Shown: piece by piece, positions 1-7,878 of the stretch | Layout of the letters: each line of letters begins with the position of its first letter | How positions within the stretch are numbered: the stretch's first letter is position 1 | Assembly (NCBI GenBank): GCA_934446455.1 | Contig: CAKSEE010000030.1 | Span: forward strand, 1-33,474 | From: an uncultured Oscillospiraceae bacterium | GTDB taxonomy: Bacteria > Bacillota > Clostridia > Oscillospirales > Ruminococcaceae | Length of the DNA stretch: 33,474 nt | Direction: 5' to 3' | Notes under the pieces: generated by a model | What the model was told of the DNA's origin: nothing | The model's database searches: none | What the model saw: the letters and a program-made list of their open reading frames with translations, nothing else | Translations under genes and position numbers: made by a program

Positions 1-884
1 TCGGAATACACCGCTCCGTTAGCCATCTGCGACAGCTTGTTTGAGAGGGACGCAGCATTAGCCGCAGTAACCTCATTATCCTCTGTGGCGAGAATGAGGT
101 CTTTCTTCAAACGGTCGTATTTCTCCTTTTCCTTTTTGGAAAGCTGAACTGTGCATTCCGAACTTATGAGTTCCGGCATTTTAAGGTGGTCGGCGGATTT
201 CATGGAAATCGTGATGTTGGAGATTTTGTCGTAAATCCGCTGTTCCGCATCGGGTAAAGGTTTGTAGCTGTATACAACCATTCCGTTTCGCTTGTCCGGC
301 TGAAAATACGCGTTTCTGTACTGCCCGATAAGCCTGCCGAGCCGTTCTCCCATATCCAACAGCTTGAACTCCGCGAACAAGTCCATCAAGCCGTTACTAG
401 CGGGAGTTCCCGTAAGTCCGACTATCCGTTTCAGCTTCGGTCTGACTTTCATAAAAGCCTTGAACCGTTTCGACTGGTGCTTCTTGAATGAACTCAACTC
501 ATCAATGACCGCCATATCGAAATCAAATGTCAGACCGCTCTCCTCGACAAGCCACTGTATATTCTCACGGTTAATTATGTAGATGTCAGCGGAGGTATGA
601 AGCGCATTCAGACGCTCCCGCTCCGTGCCGACCACTACGCTGTAACGCAGATTTTTCAAATGCTCCCACTTTTCGATTTCAGCGCTCCAAGTATCTTGAG
701 CCACTCGCAGCGGAGCAACCACAAGTACCTTGTGAACCTCGAAACTGTCGAAAAGCAAGTAGTTTATTGCCGTCAGAGTTATGCTTGTCTTGCCAAGTCC
801 CATGTCGAGAAGAAGCGCCGCAATCGGGTGGGTGATTATGAACTCGGCGGCATACCGCTGATAATCATGAGGATTGTATTTCAT
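1..884 (-). CDS. Phage SNF2/DEAD-type helicase, partial (C-terminus beyond window)
   Basis: Reading the minus strand from an ATG at 884 gives an open frame to the left edge, so only the N-terminal ~294 residues are present. It begins MKYNPHDYQRYAAEFI and shows a Q-motif-like start, Walker A LLLDMGLGKTS (near residue 28), a Walker B-equivalent VIDELSSFK, and motif III GLTGTPASNG. This pattern is typical of the compact SNF2-like helicases in the replication modules of Firmicute phages, which remodel or unwind DNA during phage replication. It overlaps the end of the VRR-NUC gene by 20 bp, so the two are translationally linked. The family call is firm from the motifs. The exact role is inferred from the phage neighbourhood. 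Confidence 0.88.
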   Translation of the reverse strand, partial: MKYNPHDYQRYAAEFIITHPIAALLLDMGLGKTSITLTAINYLLFDSFEVHKVLVVAPLRVAQDTWSAEIEKWEHLKNLRYSVVVGTERERLNALHTSADIYIINRENIQWLVEESGLTFDFDMAVIDELSSFKKHQSKRFKAFMKVRPKLKRIVGLTGTPASNGLMDLFAEFKLLDMGERLGRLIGQYRNAYFQPDKRNGMVVYSYKPLPDAEQRIYDKISNITISMKSADHLKMPELISSECTVQLSKKEKEKYDRLKKDLILATEDNEVTAANAASLSNKLSQMANGAVYS

Positions 885-1146
885 CAAGTATCGCTCCTAT
901 CTGCTCTATGCTGTCAATGACATACACATGAAAGCCGAGTTTCATCAATGTTTTGTGCCTTGCTAACTGAAGCGGTCTTGGTTTCTTGCCGGGCGCTTTC
1001 AGTTCTGCAAAGGCGATTCTGCCGCCCGGAAGAAGTATCAGCCTGTCCGGCATTCCATCAAAATTTGGTGATACGAATTTCAGACACAGACCGCCTTTTT
1101 TCCTAACCGATTGCACTAGCTTGCTCTCTATCTGTTTCTCACGCAT
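865..1146 (-). CDS. VRR-NUC domain nuclease (phage)
   Basis: A 93-residue protein that is essentially one VRR-NUC (PD-(D/E)xK-like) nuclease domain. Visible landmarks are GMPDRLIL, with the acidic residue of the first catalytic motif, and IAFAELKAPGK, the E-x-K core, followed by a Q residue in PLQLARHKTL. Stand-alone VRR-NUC proteins of about 90-100 residues are common next to phage helicases and are thought to act as structure-specific nucleases in phage replication or recombination. I chose the ATG at 1146 because AAAGGAG lies about 7 bases upstream; an upstream in-frame TTG at 1167 would lack this spacing. It overlaps the helicase gene by 20 bp. Confidence 0.9.
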   Translation of the reverse strand: MREKQIESKLVQSVRKKGGLCLKFVSPNFDGMPDRLILLPGGRIAFAELKAPGKKPRPLQLARHKTLMKLGFHVYVIDSIEQIGAILDEIQSS

Positions 1147-1170
1147 TTTGCGCTCCTTTCTCGTCAATGG

Positions 1171-1272
1171 TGGAGGTCGTAGGAACTCATTTCTTAAAAC
1201 TCTATATATGGTATTTTTTGTTAAAAAACAGCCCTAAAGGGGGTTTTATACTAAGACCTCCATCGACCTCCA
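1171..1272. other. Iteron-like repeats flanking an AT-rich gap (candidate phage replication origin)
   Basis: The gap between the primase and nuclease genes carries three copies of TGGAGGTC: one on the plus strand (1171-1178) and two on the minus strand (1255-1262 and 1265-1272), the latter exactly 10 bp apart. The outer copies sit in an 11-bp inverted repeat, GGTGGAGGTCG (1169-1179 and 1264-1274). Between them lies an AT-rich stretch with runs such as TATATA and GTTAAAAAAC. Helical-turn-spaced iterons beside an AT-rich element, next to the primase-helicase gene, resemble a phage origin. Function is inference; the repeats are directly visible. Confidence 0.45.
1223..1247 (-). terminator. Probable terminator after the phage primase gene
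   Basis: On the minus strand AAAAC and CCCT pair with AGGG and GTTTT around a tiny loop (GTTTT/AAAAC outer arms, CCCT/AGGG inner arms, small internal loop), ending in a TTTTTT run at 1223-1228. It lies about 40 bp after the primase stop. It may instead be part of the origin-like structure. Confidence 0.45.
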
Positions 1273-1284
1273 CCTTCTGTGTCC

Positions 1285-3498
1285 TCAATCTTCAAGAAAG
1301 TCTGTCTTTATGCGGATTCCAACGATATAGTTGCCATTCTTCAGCTTGCGTTTTTCAAAACCGGCAGTATCAAGCCCAGTATAAAAATCCGTGGTGCTTC
1401 TTGTGTATTCTCCTGTCCTCGCACAGTATGCACGATACTCCTGATAAAGCTCGCCCGACTTCTGTGTATATGATGGGTCTACCTCGCAGCAGTCCTCAAT
1501 GAACATCGAAAGCCAGTCGTTATTCTCGCGGTAATGGTTTATCGCATCATTTACGCACTGCGGAATACTCAGCTTGAAATTACATTCGATTACTTTCTGC
1601 GCACCCTCGATTATCCATGACAGCACGGCTCCACCTGCCTTTTCCACAAGGTAGTCCGCATAATTTTTGATGTCAGCCTTGCCCTCAATTTTGGCGTTAA
1701 AGGGAATGACTATAAGCCTGCGCCAAGTACCCTCGTCATTCGCGCCTACTCTCGGAAGATGATTCGTGTACAGAACAAGCGTATGCGTAGGGATATATTT
1801 GAACGGATCCTTGTATTTCTTTTCTGCAGATACTTCATCAGTCGAACACAACTGTTTTACCACCGAGGTATTCAGCCGCATACCCTCTCCAAGTTCCGCA
1901 GCAATAACAAGCCGCTTTCCCTTAAGTTCAGCCATCTCGGGCTTGACATTTCGCTTACAGCCAACCGTGAGGGCGTCGGCGGATATACTGCCGCTGTACG
2001 AACCGAGAACCCGTGCAATCGTGTTCCAGAACGTACTCTTACCGTTGCGACCCTCACCGTAGGAAATAATAAGAGCCTCCATATAAACCTTTCCGATTGC
2101 CGCAAGCCCGACTATCTGCTGAACATACTCGATAAGCTCGGCATCGCCGCAGAAAAAGCTGTTCACGGCTTCAAGCCAGATATCCATACCGTTGTCACCG
2201 GGAGATACAGCAGTCACCTTGGTTATGAGATTGTCTGCGGAGTGCTCCGAACTTGTCCCGGTTTGCAAATCGTATGTAGCCGCCGGAGTATTCAGCAGGA
2301 ATTCCTGCGAATCAAAATCCTTTATATCTCTTAGCAGCATAGGCTTTGCCGCCTGCAATGCAGAGGTGATGTACTTCATATCCCTGCGTTTCATTACAAA
2401 CGATTTATACACAAGTGCTGTCATGTATTCAGCAAAGGCTTTCTCGCTTTTCTCGTCTATTACCTTTTCGAGAGCCTTGCCGCCGGACATGACAGTTTCC
2501 CTGTCTATTCCGGATTTCATAAGAGCCTGCTGCGCCTTTTCCAGAGCGGTTTTAGCTTCGGTGAGCTGTTTGTCAAGAAAATCCTCGCAAGCGCCAACAG
2601 CAAGCTGTTTTGACTCTGCCCAGCGGATCCCATCATAACGCATATAATCCGTTGCGTCCGTGAATACAAGTTCGCCGCCGTACTCACGAGCGAGAACCTT
2701 AGCCTGTCCAATGTCGGAATAATCATCGGGCTTGAGATCAAAACCGGAATCATACTGCTCGGGTGGGATATATCCGTCCTGCTTTGCGACCTTTCTTCCG
2801 AATTTGACAGCGCTGTTCCAGATTGTCTGAAGCTCCGAATTGTCAAGCGGAGGGTTGCACTTTTCAGTCTGTTTCAGATACTGTTTGTATGCCTCGTCTG
2901 TATTCCCGAGCCGCTTTATAATGCGCCCTGCGTAATGTGACATAGTGCTGTTGCGGCTGCCCTCGGGTACACTTGTGTTGTTATTGTCCCACTGTTCAAA
3001 ATCCGCATTGTCGAGAAAGTCTACGATGGACATATCTCCGTTGTATATTTCAACCTGCGGGTTCGTAACTCCGAAAAGCAGTCTTGCGCTGTCGAGAGCG
3101 TTCTTGTCGAAATACGGAAATTCCGCCGCAATGCGCTTCTTCAAGGCTGTGTATTCTGCGCTGTCCGTAATCGGCGGGATAGGAAAGTACACATGAAATC
3201 TCGGTCGAGCCGATTTGCCGCTTTTCGGGAGCATATTATTGCGGCTGTACACGACCACGAACTCCACTCCAGGAAAAGCCATAGCCACCTCAAGCGGAGT
3301 TACCCAGTCGCTCGGATCATCGGAGTGGTCATTGTCGCAATCCATTGGGATATTATCGGAAGAAAGAAAATCCGAATTGCTGCGGTGATTGTTTGTATAT
3401 TCAGCTGCAACGTGGTCAAATGCCACAGCAGCTTTCATAGAATCTTCATCTGTTATGACGCACTTGTGTGTACCGCTCTGAAACTGCTGTTTTATCAA
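1285..3498 (-). CDS. Phage D5-type DNA primase-helicase
   Basis: A 737-residue replication protein. The N-terminal third is an archaeo-eukaryotic-type primase: metal-binding MDCDNDHS near residue 52 and ARPRFHVYFPI near residue 97. A PriCT-like linker follows (SHYAGRIIKRLGN...). The C-terminal half is a D5/SF3 helicase with Walker A YGEGRNGKSTFW near residue 480, a Walker B-like segment KRLVIAAELGEG, and a sensor-type TLVLYTNHLPRV. Such fusions synthesise primers and unwind DNA for phage and integrated-element replication. The length is close to full for the family. The only in-frame start is TTG at 3498, with no ribosome binding site upstream; a native gene of this type would be expected to start with ATG after a strong SD. 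The sequence change at this codon suggests that the promoter and leader have been replaced by a recombination junction. Confidence 0.9.
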   Translation of the reverse strand: MIKQQFQSGTHKCVITDEDSMKAAVAFDHVAAEYTNNHRSNSDFLSSDNIPMDCDNDHSDDPSDWVTPLEVAMAFPGVEFVVVYSRNNMLPKSGKSARPRFHVYFPIPPITDSAEYTALKKRIAAEFPYFDKNALDSARLLFGVTNPQVEIYNGDMSIVDFLDNADFEQWDNNNTSVPEGSRNSTMSHYAGRIIKRLGNTDEAYKQYLKQTEKCNPPLDNSELQTIWNSAVKFGRKVAKQDGYIPPEQYDSGFDLKPDDYSDIGQAKVLAREYGGELVFTDATDYMRYDGIRWAESKQLAVGACEDFLDKQLTEAKTALEKAQQALMKSGIDRETVMSGGKALEKVIDEKSEKAFAEYMTALVYKSFVMKRRDMKYITSALQAAKPMLLRDIKDFDSQEFLLNTPAATYDLQTGTSSEHSADNLITKVTAVSPGDNGMDIWLEAVNSFFCGDAELIEYVQQIVGLAAIGKVYMEALIISYGEGRNGKSTFWNTIARVLGSYSGSISADALTVGCKRNVKPEMAELKGKRLVIAAELGEGMRLNTSVVKQLCSTDEVSAEKKYKDPFKYIPTHTLVLYTNHLPRVGANDEGTWRRLIVIPFNAKIEGKADIKNYADYLVEKAGGAVLSWIIEGAQKVIECNFKLSIPQCVNDAINHYRENNDWLSMFIEDCCEVDPSYTQKSGELYQEYRAYCARTGEYTRSTTDFYTGLDTAGFEKRKLKNGNYIVGIRIKTDFLED

Positions 3499-3806
3499 CC
3501 GTATTGACGCTGCGGCGTGGCGGTAAGACAGGTTGATTTTTTATCGGTTTGATGCTATACTTGCCACAAATAAACACAGGAAATGAGGGCGGAAAATGCT
3601 GTAAGCACCTCTTTCATTGATAAACGACGAAACGGACAGGGAGCCCGTCCGTTCTTTGTATGAAAAAATGAACAGCTTATGTGCAATGCAGTATATAAAA
3701 TACTGCAAAACCGCGCTGACAAGGCTTTGCTTTCGCCGTTACCTTAATACCGCAAGCCCGCAGCGGGGTTTTTTGCGGGCGGTGATAGCTTTAGCCTGCG
3801 ATATTT
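3499..3806. other. Gene-free junction between phage module and chromosome
   Basis: No convincing gene here. The primase frame stays open, without ATG, for 14 codons upstream of its TTG to a stop at 3541-3543. Visible structures are an imperfect hairpin at 3631-3653 (AACGGAC-GGG / CCC-GTCCGTT), a perfect 8-bp stem at 3687-3694/3700-3707 (TGCAGTAT / ATACTGCA, 5-nt loop), and a GC-rich hairpin at about 3751-3777 (CGCAA-CCCGC / GCGGG-TTGCG with TTTTTT on the plus strand). Base composition changes from AT-richer to GC-rich across this interval. No tRNA or integrase was found. Confidence 0.5.
3751..3777. terminator. Terminator-like hairpin downstream of the polY operon
   Basis: CGCAA and CCCGC pair with GCGGG and TTGCG across a very short loop, with TTTTTT on the plus strand at 3769-3774. 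It sits about 30 bp beyond the stop of the minus-strand YolD-like gene. The T-run favours plus-strand termination, so its use by the minus-strand operon is uncertain. Confidence 0.4.
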
Positions 3807-4241
3807 TTAATAAGCGCCCGTGCCGCCCTGCGCCGCGAAGCACTCCCCGCTGAACCCGCACACGCTTTGCAGCGGCACGCGCTCCCCGCTGCAAAGCACA
3901 AGAACGCCCTCCTCGGGGCACACGCGGCGCACTGCGCCCGTTTTCGTGACGTAAGCCCCGCCGTCCTTTTTCGCGTCGGGAATAAACAGCGTGAGCGTCA
4001 CCACGGGGCGCTCCGCCAGGTGCTGCACAATGTAGGCTAATCGCCTGTCAAGCTCGGCGCGCTCATCCTCGCCGAGTATCACGCGCCGCTCTGTGAGCCG
4101 TGCGCGCTCCCGCACGCAGTCCTCGTAGCCCGTAAGCGCCGCGAACGACGAAAACTGCGCCGCCCTCTGCCATGCCGACAGCGGCGGGTGCTTCCCTGAG
4201 CGCGCGGGCGTAAGCCCTATTATGTCGTCGTATCGTCCCAT
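3807..4241 (-). CDS. YolD-like protein
   Basis: A 144-residue protein beginning MGRYDDIIGLTP, with the conserved N-terminal block HPPLSAWQRAAQFSSFAAL seen in YolD-like proteins, which are almost always encoded beside UmuC-type Y-family polymerases in Firmicutes. A basic middle region (RARLTERRVILGEDERAELD) and a C-terminal beta-rich part follow (VVTLTLFIPDAKKDGG). It starts 8 bp after the polymerase stop, with AGGAGAAAAT as ribosome binding site. The biochemical role is not established; context indicates a partner in translesion synthesis or SOS-type mutagenesis. A longer in-frame start exists upstream but runs antisense-like through the polymerase end, so I rejected it. Confidence 0.85.
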   Translation of the reverse strand: MGRYDDIIGLTPARSGKHPPLSAWQRAAQFSSFAALTGYEDCVRERARLTERRVILGEDERAELDRRLAYIVQHLAERPVVTLTLFIPDAKKDGGAYVTKTGAVRRVCPEEGVLVLCSGERVPLQSVCGFSGECFAAQGGTGAY

Positions 4242-4249
4242 ATTTTCTC

Positions 4250-5731
4250 CTATGCGCGGTGTCCGCCTATCTGCGAGTTTCGCTCGGCTGCGGTAGCGCC
4301 CTCCTGCAGGTCGGTTCCCCTTAAAATGGCGTTGCCGCCGTATTTGCGCTTTATCGCAAGCACCGCCTGCTGCATATTCTGTTCGCGCGCGGCTGCGGCG
4401 CGCTCCTTTTCGCGCGCGGCGTAGTCGGTGAACAGGTCGAGCTGCTCGGGCTCCTGCCCGCGCCCGTGGGCGGTGTCCTGCGCGGCGATATTTATGCGGC
4501 GTATAAGCAGCCGCCTGTCCGCTATGCTGTCGAATATCCCGAGCGCCGCTTCGCACAGCGCCCGCGCCGAAGCCGTGGGCGCCTCAAACCGCCGCGAGCC
4601 GTGCACGCCTTTCGGAATGTACCTGCCGTAATGGTCGCACACAACGGCGCCCTTGTACTGCGCGCTTATCGCGGGGTCCCTGAGGTTCTCCACGTCGTAG
4701 CCTATCGCGAGGTCGAGCTTTCTTGTGCAAAGGTTCTTTTCCACAAGGTCGAGCGCCAGCTTGTCCGCCATTTCCCGCACGACTATCCGTGCCATGTCGA
4801 AGCTGTAGGGCTGTTTAAGCACCTGCCCCGTACTCATGCTCGTTGCGGAGGGTCTGTACGCCTTTATGTCGGCAATGGTGCAGGGTTCAACGCCCCACGC
4901 GTGGTCTATCAGCAGCTGCGCGTTCACGCCGAAAAGCCTGTACAGCAGCTCCTCTCCCTGCGGGTTGAGCGAGCAGCGTGCAATGTCCCCCATGGTGAGC
5001 AGCCCGTGCTGCTCCAGCCGTGCCGCCGTACCCGCGCCCACGCGCCAGAAGTCCGTGAGCGGGCGGTGCGCCCACAGTCTGCGGCGGTAGCTCATCTCGT
5101 CAAGCTCGGCGATTCGCACGCCGTCGCGGTCTGCGGGGATATGCTTTGCAACGATGTCCATTGCAATCTTGCACAGGTAGAGGTTAGCGCCTATGCCTGC
5201 GGTGGCGGTGATACCCGTGCGCTTAAGAATGTCGGCTATAATGCGCTTTACAAGCTCATGCGCGGTGCAGCCGTACAGCCGCAGGTATTTTGTAAGGTCC
5301 ATAAACACCTCGTCTATCGAGTATACGTGTATATCCTCGGGCGCTATATAATCGAGGTAGATACCGTAAATGCGGGTGCTGTACTCCATGTAGAGCGCCA
5401 TGCGCGGCGGCGCGGTTATATAGTCGAGCGACAGCTGCGTGTTAGCGGCAAGCTCCGCAGCGGACGCCGAGCTCCCCGCGAACATTTTGCCCGGAGTCAT
5501 TCTGCGGCGGTCTCGGTTTATCTCGCGCACTTTCTGCACCACCTCGAAAAGCCGCGCGCGCCCCGATATCCCGTAGCTTTTGAGCGCGGGGGACACCGCA
5601 AGGCATATCGTCTTTTCGGTGCGCGCGGAGTCTGCCACTACAAGGTTTGCGTCAAGCGGGTCGAGCGAGCGCTCCACGCACTCAACCGAGGCGTAAAATG
5701 ACTTTAGGTCTATCGCTGCGTAAATCGGCAT
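4250..5731 (-). CDS. Y-family DNA polymerase (UmuC/UvrX-like)
   Basis: A 493-residue error-prone DNA polymerase for lesion bypass. The catalytic first motif is in MPIYAAIDLKSFYASVE (Asp8). The second is in YSIDEVFMDLTKYL (S-I-D-E, metal-binding acid pair). A TGITATAGIGANLYLCKIAMD palm segment and helix-hairpin-helix region (GLLTMGDIARC) follow, then the little-finger domain with MSTGQVL. The length fits the Firmicute UmuC/UvrX group, which is longer than DinB (~350-400 residues). The start at 5731 has GAGAGGAG upstream; a longer frame from 5755 would add eight residues without better spacing. It is followed 8 bp later by the YolD-like gene, the usual pairing. A good promoter lies at 5792-5820. 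Confidence 0.93.
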   Translation of the reverse strand: MPIYAAIDLKSFYASVECVERSLDPLDANLVVADSARTEKTICLAVSPALKSYGISGRARLFEVVQKVREINRDRRRMTPGKMFAGSSASAAELAANTQLSLDYITAPPRMALYMEYSTRIYGIYLDYIAPEDIHVYSIDEVFMDLTKYLRLYGCTAHELVKRIIADILKRTGITATAGIGANLYLCKIAMDIVAKHIPADRDGVRIAELDEMSYRRRLWAHRPLTDFWRVGAGTAARLEQHGLLTMGDIARCSLNPQGEELLYRLFGVNAQLLIDHAWGVEPCTIADIKAYRPSATSMSTGQVLKQPYSFDMARIVVREMADKLALDLVEKNLCTRKLDLAIGYDVENLRDPAISAQYKGAVVCDHYGRYIPKGVHGSRRFEAPTASARALCEAALGIFDSIADRRLLIRRINIAAQDTAHGRGQEPEQLDLFTDYAAREKERAAAAREQNMQQAVLAIKRKYGGNAILRGTDLQEGATAAERNSQIGGHRA

Positions 5732-5791
5732 GAAACTGCGCTCCTCTCCGTGCATATGTGCATTTTAACGTGAATTGGTGAACGTGATTAT

Positions 5792-5832
5792 ATTGTAGCA
5801 CATTGTTCAGAAAAATGCAATAGGTTGAACAA
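5792..5832 (-). promoter_or_regulatory. Promoter of the polY operon with flanking inverted repeat
   Basis: On the minus strand, -35 TTGCAT (5815-5820) and -10 TACAAT (5792-5797) are separated by exactly 17 bp. The -35 is bracketed by an inverted repeat, TTGTTCA (5826-5832) and TGAACAA (5803-5809), which would suit a dimeric repressor. It does not match the GAAC-N4-GTTC LexA box of Firmicutes, so the regulator is unknown. Confidence 0.7.
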
Positions 5833-5902
5833 AATTTTTTCTGCATTTTATTGACAGGGGAGAAGTAAAAAGCGGCTCGTTTTTGACGGCGGGCCGCATT
5901 TT

Positions 5903-6280
5903 TTATAGTATCTTCCAGAACGAAGGCACCTGCATTGCCTTGAAAAGTTCTATCTGCGCCTGCGCCCTGTCGCACGCGGCGTAAAGCTCCTCGTTGCTTT
6001 CCTGCGCGAAAGAGCCTATCTCGGATATGGACGAGGTTATTTCCACGGCGTGACCGAGGTCGTTTACGAGAACGCCGTATTTCATAAAGCTCTGCCACCT
6101 GTCTGAAAGCTCGTTCGCGGCGTTTACGCTCGCCTCGGTATCGCCCGCGACGAACGCGTCCTCCACCTGCGACACGAGGTTCGACATATCTTCCGTGCAG
6201 CGCGTTACCGCCCGCACCGCCGCAACGCATCCCGCGGACATCACCGCGAGAAGCGCGATACTCACTATAAGCCTGCTCAT
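5903..6280 (-). CDS. DUF4363-family protein
   Basis: A 125-residue protein with one N-terminal hydrophobic segment (residues ~3-24, RLIVSIALLAVMSAGCVAAV), either an uncleaved anchor or a signal peptide, followed by a helical extracytoplasmic part rich in Glu/Asp (LVSQVEDAFVAGDTEASVNAANELSDRWQSF). This matches the DUF4363 family, repeatedly encoded directly after DUF421 membrane proteins in spore-forming Clostridia. Its ATG lies 1 bp beyond the stop of the DUF421 gene, so the two form one transcription unit. Function is unknown; pairing with DUF421 suggests a membrane complex facing outward. Confidence 0.78.
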   Translation of the reverse strand: MSRLIVSIALLAVMSAGCVAAVRAVTRCTEDMSNLVSQVEDAFVAGDTEASVNAANELSDRWQSFMKYGVLVNDLGHAVEITSSISEIGSFAQESNEELYAACDRAQAQIELFKAMQVPSFWKIL

Positions 6281-6281
6281 A

Positions 6282-6959
6282 TCACAAACCCTCCTGCCGC
6301 TTTATTACGGTGCTCTGCCCGTTCTTGTCTGCCGTCATAAGGAAAACGCCCTTTATAGTCGCGTCGTTTTCGCGCAGCGTTTCGTTGAGCCACCCGCGCC
6401 CCAGCCCGAGAATGTCGAGCTGCTCGTAGTCGGGTATTCCGTCGCGGATTATTATCGCCTGCGGATTTTCGGTGCTGCCGCCCTTGCCGACGTCCTTTTT
6501 GTTGGCGTTCTGGTAGTCCTTTTTCTGCAGGAAGTTTATTTTGCCCGTGGTTTCCACAATGGCGTACTGCACCTCGCCAAGGTCGAATATCTGCTGCTCG
6601 CGCATGGCGGCGGTCAGGTCGTCAACGGTGTAGCGCAGCTTTTTCATTTCCTTTTGCAGCACCCTGCCCTCGGACACAATAATGCGCGGGCTGCCTATCA
6701 TAAGCTTGCGGAACTTTGAGCTTTTGAGCATTACCGTAGACACAATAACGTCCAGGCTCACAAGGGTCAGTATCGGCACAATGCCCATTATCATCGGCAT
6801 GGAGCTGTCCTCGACGGGTATTGCGGCGATGTTCGATATGAGTATAGTTACGACAAGCTCGGAGGGCTGCAATTCGCCAAGCTGCCGCTTGCCCATGAGC
6901 CTTAGCGAAAACGTTATAACGATGTAAAGCACAACTGCTCTTATAAGGACTATTGCCAA
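6282..6959 (-). CDS. DUF421 (YetF/YcaP-type) membrane protein
   Basis: A 225-residue membrane protein with three hydrophobic segments near the N-terminus (AIVLIRAVVLYIVITFSL, VVTILISNIAAIPV, IMGIVPILTLVSLDVIV) and the family signature LMGKRQLGELQPSELVVTILIS. The cytosolic DUF421 domain follows (GSPRIIVSEGRVLQKEMKKLRYTVDDL...), then a C-terminal tail. Members include Bacillus YetF and the spore germination-related YetF-like proteins. I place the start at TTG 6959 because AGGTG lies six bases upstream; a start at 7007 would add a hydrophilic stretch (MQLCLYRPPEQKEV) not expected in the family. It is co-transcribed with the DUF4363 gene. Confidence 0.85.
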   Translation of the reverse strand: MAIVLIRAVVLYIVITFSLRLMGKRQLGELQPSELVVTILISNIAAIPVEDSSMPMIMGIVPILTLVSLDVIVSTVMLKSSKFRKLMIGSPRIIVSEGRVLQKEMKKLRYTVDDLTAAMREQQIFDLGEVQYAIVETTGKINFLQKKDYQNANKKDVGKGGSTENPQAIIIRDGIPDYEQLDILGLGRGWLNETLRENDATIKGVFLMTADKNGQSTVIKRQEGL

Positions 6960-7205
6960 AAAAAGCACCTCTTTCTGTTCGGGCGGGCGATAAAGGCACA
7001 GCTGCACGCGTAAGCCCGGCTGCGCGGCGTCCGTGCCGCCCTTTTGTCATTTCGTCTATCTTCAAGTATTCTGCGCGTTGTTCTGCGGATTATTCGCGCG
7101 GGCGCACAAAGACTGCAAAAAAGCAAAAACGACCGGAGCCGTAAATAAACCGCCCGCGCTTTGTTCAAAACCCGCTTTTGTGCCTGTGATTCGGAACATA
7201 ACATC

Positions 7206-7236
7206 AAGCCGCCTGCAAAGCGTCCGCAGGCGGCTT
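7206..7236 (-). terminator. Hairpin terminator after dpaB
   Basis: A perfect 11-bp stem, AAGCCGCCTGC (7206-7216) against GCAGGCGGCTT (7226-7236), with a 9-nt loop, 3 bp after the dpaB stop. The T-tract on the minus strand is weak (TTGATGTT). The gap from 7237 back to the DUF421 start (6960-7205) otherwise shows nothing recognisable. Confidence 0.65.
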
Positions 7237-7239
7237 ATC

Positions 7240-7845
7240 TTATTTTGATCTTGCGCCGAGCATCATCGGCTGTATCTGCCTGCCGTCAAGCGCTTCGGCT
7301 ATTGTTTCGGGGAGTCTTGCAAAGTCCGCTATCATTGAGAACGGCTTTGCGGTGCTGTCGTCCTGAAAAACGGGTACGAAGTAGAAATTCTTGTAGTTGC
7401 GGAGCGTGCCTGTGTTCTTTGCCGAGCCCGAGAGCGCGTCGTTAGTGGATACGGCGATAACGACGGGGCGCTGGTTGCGCAGATGGCTTTTCACCGCCAT
7501 TGTTACGGGACCGTCCGTAATGCCGAGCGCCAGCTTTGCGAGTGTGTTGCCCGTGCAGGGCGCTACAACAAGCACATCGAACATCTTTTTCGGACCTATC
7601 GGTTCAACTGCGGGGATATCGTGCAGAACCGTCCGCCCCGTTATTTCGTAAAGCCGCGCCGCGTGGCTCTGCGCCGTGCCGAAGCGCGTATCGAGGGAAT
7701 ATGCGTTGTGGGACATTATCGGGGTAAGCTCGCAGCCGAGCGCGGAAAGCTTCTCGAGCTGCTCAAACACCCTTGCAAAGGTGCAGAACGACCCGCAGAC
7801 CGCAAAGCCTACCTTAAGCCCCGAAAGCTTGGTTATATCACTCAT
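7240..7845 (-). CDS. dpaB: Dipicolinate synthase subunit B
   Basis: A 201-residue flavoprotein-like subunit of dipicolinate synthase (SpoVFB), which makes pyridine-2,6-dicarboxylate in the mother cell for loading into the spore core. The N-terminus LSGLKVGFAVCGSFCTF is the Rossmann-like nucleotide-binding strand-loop of the flavoprotein superfamily. MFDVLVVAPCTGNTLAKLALGITDGPVTMAVKSHLR is the characteristic family block, followed by RPVVIAVSTNDALSGSAKN. The length is normal. It follows dpaA by 33 bp with AAAGGA as ribosome binding site, the same order as in Bacillus spoVFA-spoVFB. Expression is probably from the sigma-K-like site before dpaA. Confidence 0.95.
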   Translation of the reverse strand: MSDITKLSGLKVGFAVCGSFCTFARVFEQLEKLSALGCELTPIMSHNAYSLDTRFGTAQSHAARLYEITGRTVLHDIPAVEPIGPKKMFDVLVVAPCTGNTLAKLALGITDGPVTMAVKSHLRNQRPVVIAVSTNDALSGSAKNTGTLRNYKNFYFVPVFQDDSTAKPFSMIADFARLPETIAEALDGRQIQPMMLGARSK

Positions 7846-7878
7846 GGTATGTCCTTTCGCGCCGCTGTGCGGCGTATG

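Noticed and set aside
3499..3806. tRNA gene as phage attachment site
   Set aside because: No cloverleaf, anticodon arm or T-arm consensus could be assembled; only unrelated hairpins.
3617..3853. 78-codon plus-strand gene in the junction
   Set aside because: No ribosome binding site, overlaps hairpins and the end of the YolD-like gene, no recognisable product.
5803..5832. LexA/SOS box before the Y-family polymerase
   Set aside because: The GAAC half-sites are not spaced as GAAC-N4-GTTC; only a wider inverted repeat is present.
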